NCBI GenBank assembly: GCA_004151065.3
Contig: NWUY0300068042.1
Span: 1-12,032, forward strand
Source: Larix sibirica
Lineage: Eukaryota > Streptophyta > Pinopsida > Pinales > Pinaceae
Reading direction: 5' to 3'
DNA length: 12,032 nt
Under the pieces are notes generated by a model, which was not told the DNA's origin, made no database searches, and saw only the letters and a program-made list of their open reading frames with translations. Of this stretch, positions 8,251 through 12,032 are shown piece by piece. Within the stretch, counting starts at the first letter, position 1. Each line of letters begins with the position of its first letter. A program made the translations under genes and the position numbers.

Positions 8251-8932
8251 TAGAAAGACGTAGTGCACAGAAAACTTTGATTTTTCAAACCGCCTAGGAC
8301 ACTGATTCATAAAACGGATAACTTGTAATCCACCACAAGAGCTAATGAGAATCTCCATTAGCCACAAGCAAGGAATTACAAATCGCATAATCAATAACAA
8401 CATTGAAATAGAATATATCAATAACAACATTGAAATAGAATATATCAATAACAACATTGAAATAAAATGTACTGCACAAACTGTGGCCACAAAAGAATGA
8501 TGTTAGAAATCGCATAATCACGTATCAAAGCACATCACTTGAATAAAATGTGATGTACAACATTTAAGTGTGCTGCACAGCATCAACTTGTCAACTTGTG
8601 CCCCCGAGAATAACTTTAGCATGATTTAAAAACAATTTTTATGGCACAAAATTCTGTAACAAATCGCAATAATTCAATAGAGGTGTACTAAAATATGGAT
8701 TAAATCAATTCCAAAAAATAGCAGGGTGAAGTTTTATAACGGTGTCAACAATAATTGAAAATTGAATATATTGTATCAGATCCATTGCATCTCTACAAAA
8801 TTGACTAATAACAACAGTGAAGAATCTAATATTAAAAGTGGTGTACCTCTCTACCTGCCTAAGTTGTCACTCTCATTTTAAGGTCATATCTTACTTGAAA
8901 ACAAAGCCTCTTCTTGTCAAAATACAAGGAGT
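8251..8932. other. 3' flank of the ribosomal protein exon on the minus strand
   Basis: The bases just left of the stop (about 8700-8932) should hold the 3' untranslated region and poly(A) site of the minus-strand S2 gene. Directly after the stop the minus strand reads actccttgtattttgac. I see no clean AATAAA close by, which is normal for plant poly(A) signals. An inverted repeat at 8341-8362 (gctaatg / cattagc) and the 27-bp minisatellite lie further out. The 111-codon minus frame at 8155-8490 runs across two unrelated repeat arrays and is not called. Confidence 0.45.
8390..8470. repeat. 27-bp minisatellite, three copies
   Basis: The unit atcaataacaacattgaaat plus agaatat repeats at 8390-8416, 8417-8443 and 8444-8470. 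The only difference seen is in the last copy (aaaatgt instead of agaatat). Because 27 is a multiple of three, the minus strand reads as a repeating nine-residue hydrophobic string. Confidence 0.95.
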
Positions 8933-9094
8933 TTATGCTAAAACTTCTTTCTCAACATCTTCAAGAATGAGGGCCTTAGTAGGCTTAGCCAGTAAATCAG
9001 TGTATTCCTGGAAGGGAGATTTTGAGAACCGAGTCTCCCTCCACAAATCAGGTGTTAAAAATCCATAAGTCTTCAGGAGACACTCAAAGGTTGC
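8933..9094 (-). CDS. RPS2: Terminal coding exon of cytosolic 40S ribosomal protein S2 (uS5), partial
   Basis: On the minus strand an intron end (tattattcctttgcag, AG at plus 9095-9096) is followed by 53 codons and TAA (plus 8933-8935). The peptide begins [18 protein letters not shown], then [20 protein letters not shown], and ends [15 protein letters not shown]. This matches the C-terminus of eukaryotic RPS2 as I know it: a KATF-KTY-LTPDLW core, then ET-F--SP-QE-TD, followed by a lineage-variable tail. RPS2 is a structural protein of the small cytosolic ribosomal subunit, in the uS5 family, near the mRNA entry channel. The catalogue part of the protein (N-terminal RG-rich region and the central uS5 domains) is absent, so upstream exons must lie to the right, beyond 9095. 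The splice is in phase 0, as the first codon GCA is complete. All codons are open, so this is probably a real gene end, though an isolated duplicated exon is not excluded. Confidence 0.9.
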   Translation of the reverse strand, partial: ATFECLLKTYGFLTPDLWRETRFSKSPFQEYTDLLAKPTKALILEDVEKEVLA

Positions 9095-9120
9095 CTGCAA
9101 AGGAATAATAAAATCAACAT
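9079..9120 (-). promoter_or_regulatory. 3' splice acceptor of the S2 terminal exon
   Basis: On the minus strand the sequence before the exon is T-rich (gttgattttattattccttt) and ends in gcag directly before GCAACCTTT. T-rich intron ends and a gcag acceptor are standard for plants. Choosing this AG keeps the known ATF protein sequence intact, which fixes the exon boundary at 9094. Confidence 0.8.
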
Positions 9121-10375
9121 ATGTGAAAATTCAATATGGCAGTCCATATTCTAACACAAATATTACACAACACAGTTTGAGTTCATGCAAACAAAATATA
9201 TATCACAAGTCAGTTGAGAAATGCAGAATTCTAGGTTTATAGCCATGCACTCCCTGTCAAATAAGATAAGATTATTTTATTAATGTTCAACAAAATGACA
9301 ACAAATAGAGAACTCCATAGCAAACAAAATAACCTGTCATTCAATTTGAAATAAATCTTCGATGATGTTTTCTTCACACAAAGTACCTCTAATAATCAAA
9401 ATATAAAAAGGAAAGCTGATGGAACAGTATCTCACAGACTTCTATATCATCTTAGTCGTAGATAAAAATATTATAAAGACACCTAATATACCCACAAACA
9501 ATATAATGACACATGCTCATGATTATCATTTAGGCCAATGTTCTGTATAGCATTCCATGTTATCAAAGCAAGGTGTTAATTCCAGTTCTACTGAGAATTT
9601 TGTAACACAACCAAAACAACATTACAACACAAAAAATTTAGAACACGACAAAATTAACTCGCTAACAATATTTTCAAATGGTTATATACCAGCAAATTAC
9701 AAGGAAAAGTATCAGGAAGCACAGGTAATTCATCTAAACCAAAAAGGAGATAACAGGTTCGTCAAACTTAGTCTGATTCATCTTGACAGAATTACTCGAT
9801 AGTACCAATGGTTTAAAGAGTCATGTGAGTTTGTTTTAATTTCATAAGCACTAGGCAAGGAAGTCATACAAAAAGATCAGGATCAAATGGCTATGCATCT
9901 AAAATAGATTGCAAAACACAAGCAGTATACCAGAACTCTTTTAGCTGAGACAAATCACTAAGAGTTAAGCAGTCATTGGTTAGTATTAACTTTCTAGCTC
10001 TCCACCAGGTATCGACTCTTGCTGTGGTCTGACTCAAGTTTGAACCTCCTGAATGTTGCCAATGGCTATAATAATGGTCATATAACATATAAACTCTTTT
10101 ACAAATAAATAAGTATGTCGGAGCAAAAACATATGCCACTTCTTGTTGAACAATCACCTCTTCTCTAGCAGTTGAATTAATGGCCATTATGTTGATTGTA
10201 AATCAGACAAGAAATTGTTCATGGCTTTACAGGATTTGTACCATTCAAAATTATCAACAGTTCAAACTTACAATTGGCAGATACAGCTTATTAGAAGGAA
10301 GACTTAAAATTAACAGACACAGCTGATCAGGTGTAACTTAAGTTTGAAAAACAGCTTAAAAGCTGCTATCAAATC
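9095..10375 (-). other. Probable intron or upstream flank of the S2 gene, no exon found
   Basis: The expected preceding exon should encode the conserved uS5 C-terminal domain, including a stretch like VPKK and TLGNFVK, on the minus strand. I looked for its reverse complement and did not see it here or further right. A weak resemblance at 9370-9390 lacks the GT donor and flanking match. The other frames in this stretch (plus 9557-9802, minus 9891-10187) show no family features. The stretch is AT-rich and contains no array of tandem repeats. Confidence 0.5.
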
Positions 10376-11310
10376 ATGTTACACTGCCTTTCCACTGTTA
10401 GCTTCCAAGGTTACTCCAAAACTGTTTACACCATGCTTGGGGGTGCTCGATGGGATTTGGGATACATGGTGTATAGTGTAGACAGCTTACTCAGTGTTTG
10501 ATTGACCTCAGTTGGGTGCTCATATGATAGTCTTCCTTAGGACATCGGAGATCTTCACAACTTGGTGGCGTTCTACATACTGGCCACATGGAGAAATTTG
10601 CTTGCTTGGAGAATGCCCTGCACTGGAGGAGGAACGTTTAGCATCCTGGAGGGCATTGATCCCTAGACAGCATGGGGTAACTTGGATGCTTGCATGGAAA
10701 CCTGGAGTTGACTTGGAAACGTCTTAGCTGTCACAGTATATATGCAAGGGGAGTGGACCAGTGTAGTACATGGCTTCGTAGGTTCTTTGGAGTCATTGGA
10801 GGCTTGTCAAAGAAACATTGGACACATCTTGTGGAGTGCCCTTTCTTGTGTACATCACCTTGAAGCTTCACATGTTTACCATTGGAGTAAAGCGCTCAAT
10901 ATGTGTAAGCCTACTTACATGTGTCTTTATAGGTTGTTTGTAAGGATAGGCCCACATATGTATTGTTGGCCTCCCTTATCTCTCATTTATATAGAGGAAG
11001 GAGAGAGTCCTTTTGATCATCATCATTCATATCACTCTTGAATTAGAGATGTGGCTAGGAGAAGCATGTTAGTCTTCCTCTCTCCCTCTTAATTCTTCAT
11101 TTGTACTTTATCTCGTCTTAGAGTAGAAAGGGTTTCTTGGAGCATCTTGGCTAGTAAAATTAGGGTTTCATCCATTGAAGAATTGGTGATTATGATTTTG
11201 AGATAAAACCATAGGTTGTACTTGATGGAAAGGAGGGTTTTCATTGTTTTCCATAGCTAGGTTTTGAAGAGCTAGAAGATAATACTAGTTTTGGTATAAG
11301 GCTATGGCAT
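10376..11310 (+). mobile_element. Possible degraded LTR or TATA-driven leader
   Basis: This segment is less AT-rich than its flanks. A good plant TATA box (tatatagagg) lies at 10988-10997, followed about 30 bp later by pyrimidine-rich, leader-like DNA. At 11292-11307, tggtataaggctatgg resembles a degraded initiator-Met-tRNA primer-binding site (TGGTATCAGAGC followed by TATGG), which in Ty1-copia elements sits just after the 5' LTR. A TG start could be the tgttac at 10378, but I found no CA end next to the primer-site-like motif, no target-site duplication and no gag frame afterwards. The two short plus frames at 10512-10727 and 10742-11041 would then be LTR sequence, not genes. The alternative is an ordinary gene promoter and leader. 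Confidence 0.25.
10988..10997 (+). promoter_or_regulatory. TATA box candidate
   Basis: Tatatagagg matches the plant TATA consensus well and lies upstream of a pyrimidine-rich leader-like stretch. AT-rich DNA makes chance TATA boxes common, so its use is unproven. Confidence 0.35.
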
Positions 11311-11445
11311 GTACATAAACTTCACATTTATGCATATATACAAGTGTTGAGTGGTCAAATACTCGTGTAATTGTAGATTTGATTTTCAGCCATCTATTTC
11401 TTCATGGTTTTGTAATTTCAAACACTTACACAATGTTTTAAAACT

Positions 11446-11497
11446 TGGACTTGGACTCTGCCGAGGGTGTACTCGGACTCAGCCATGACTCGGACTG
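11446..11497. repeat. Short GGACT/ACTCGGACT motif cluster
   Basis: Ttggacttggactctgccgag is followed by actcggactc at 11471 and actcggact at 11488. The motif is GC-richer than its surroundings and is followed by AT-rich DNA, as seen at the edges of some plant repeats. I cannot name the element. Confidence 0.5.
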
Positions 11498-11539
11498 GTT
11501 TGAACCTAATGATTCAGTTTACTAAGAAATACATAAAAA

Positions 11540-11575
11540 TTAAAATATTAAAATTTTAATAAAAAAATATTTTAA
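11540..11575. repeat. 10-bp AT inverted repeat
   Basis: Ttaaaatatt (11540-11549) and aatattttaa (11566-11575) can pair across a 16-base A/T loop. In DNA this AT-rich such pairs arise easily by chance. Confidence 0.5.
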
Positions 11576-11871
11576 AGATTCCAAACAATTAAAGACAAAA
11601 TAAGTAGTACATGTATATAGTGAATACCATGTAAGGGTGAATATATCAAAATGCACCTTGTGCAATACATATGTGAAACAAAATACATAATCAACAATGA
11701 CCAAAGCTTTAAGCGGCCTCTAGAATCCAACCTACAATCTACAAGGTGCTAGCCTACTGCATATCACTGATCAACATGATTAATCATGAATATTACCTAT
11801 CACCACATTTGGAAATGGGATCCTCAGCATGAGTTATAGGACCATCCTCTGGCATGTCTATTTTTTAACAG

Positions 11872-12032
11872 GTCTATATTTCACAGGTGGCATGTAGTCG
11901 AAGAGTAGGGTTACATTTGGAACCTTTTGATGGTTTAGTGGACTTGTCTTCAAATTATTGCAGTTCAGTTACTGGAATTCTAAAAACTGCTAACTCTGCT
12001 GAATTTTGGATGGGATGTGAAATTTTATTTTC
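11872..12032 (+). CDS. Possible internal exon, open to the window edge, family not recognised
   Basis: A pyrimidine-rich acceptor-like stretch (ctattttttaacag, AG at 11870-11871) is followed by 53 open codons that continue past the window. The peptide begins VYISQVACSRRVGLHLEPFD, continues GLVDLSSNYCSSVTGILKTA and reaches NSAEFWMGCEILF. A TAA lies in frame directly before the AG, so an exon boundary would be needed to avoid it. I do not recognise the family. A frame of this length in one of six is only mildly unusual, so chance remains a strong alternative. Confidence 0.25.

Noticed and set aside
3998-8470. CRISPR-like array
   Set aside because: The repeats are directly tandem without unique spacers of constant length, and the context is plant DNA.
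8155-8490. 111-codon minus-strand frame with a repeated hydrophobic N-terminus
   Set aside because: It is assembled from the 27-bp minisatellite and the 37-bp duplication, and the peptide repeats come from DNA repeats whose periods differ.
9370-9392. Possible preceding S2 exon (minus strand ggtactttgtgtgaag)
   Set aside because: It resembles the codons for GNFVK only loosely, lacks a GT donor after it, and the upstream sequence does not encode the conserved part of the domain.
9557-9802. 81-codon plus-strand frame
   Set aside because: Its composition is rich in N, K and Q as expected from AT-rich DNA, and no motif was recognised.
9891-10187. 98-codon minus-strand frame in the S2 upstream stretch
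   Set aside because: No recognisable domain or splice boundaries, and it does not match any part of S2.
10512-11041. Two consecutive plus-strand frames of 71 and 99 codons
   Set aside because: They are in different frames, show no family features, and the TATA box lies inside the second, so promoter or LTR sequence is likelier.
11775-11788. 14-bp palindrome catgattaatcatg
   Set aside because: It is AT-rich and short, and likely by chance in this composition.

Overview
The window looks like nuclear DNA of a seed plant. It is very AT-rich and full of tandem and nested repeats. The one secure gene piece is a spliced exon of a cytosolic ribosomal protein. The long stretch without another recognisable exon, the repeat load and the decayed gene pieces fit a large plant genome, possibly a gymnosperm; that last step is inference. 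There is no bacterial gene layout, no CRISPR array, and I recognise no tRNA or rRNA gene.

Layout, left to right. (1) 1-130: a tail resembling a tRNA-derived SINE. (2) 131-1100: AT-rich spacer. (3) 1110-1637: a decayed protein-coding remnant that changes frame twice and carries stops; its last part encodes two hydrophobic segments. (4) 1640-2666: unassigned. (5) 2667-3537: a broken gene for a coiled-coil-like protein with an acidic tail, carrying a 178-bp internal tandem duplication, a smaller 56-bp duplication and frame breaks. (6) 3998-5060: repeats of about 120-130 bp, part of which is again duplicated as a 451-bp block. (7) 5173-6134: short tandem repeats. Inside them, at 5653-5964 on the minus strand, lies a more GC-rich coding-like island whose end carries a 34-bp duplication. 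(8) 6171-7830: a degenerate repeat field, clearest at 6465-6850. (9) 7831-8470: a 223-bp duplication with smaller nested duplications, and a three-copy 27-bp minisatellite. (10) 8933-9094, minus strand: the terminal coding exon of 40S ribosomal protein S2 (uS5), with a good 3' splice site. Everything to its right up to the window end is upstream of it on its own strand. I found no second S2 exon there, so the adjacent intron is probably at least 2.9 kb, or the exon is an isolated duplicated copy. (11) About 10376-11310: a more GC-rich segment with a TATA box and a weak primer-binding-site-like motif, possibly a degraded LTR. (12) 11440-11575: a short GGACT-type repeat and an AT hairpin. (13) 11872-12032: a reading frame open to the window edge behind a plausible 3' splice site.

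These pieces do not work together as a system. The region is best read as a ribosomal protein gene end set in repeat-rich DNA that has collected and lost gene fragments, with repeated local tandem duplication as its dominant mutational process. I see no convincing new biological system. The items most worth checking are the identities of the three coding remnants and the duplication history.
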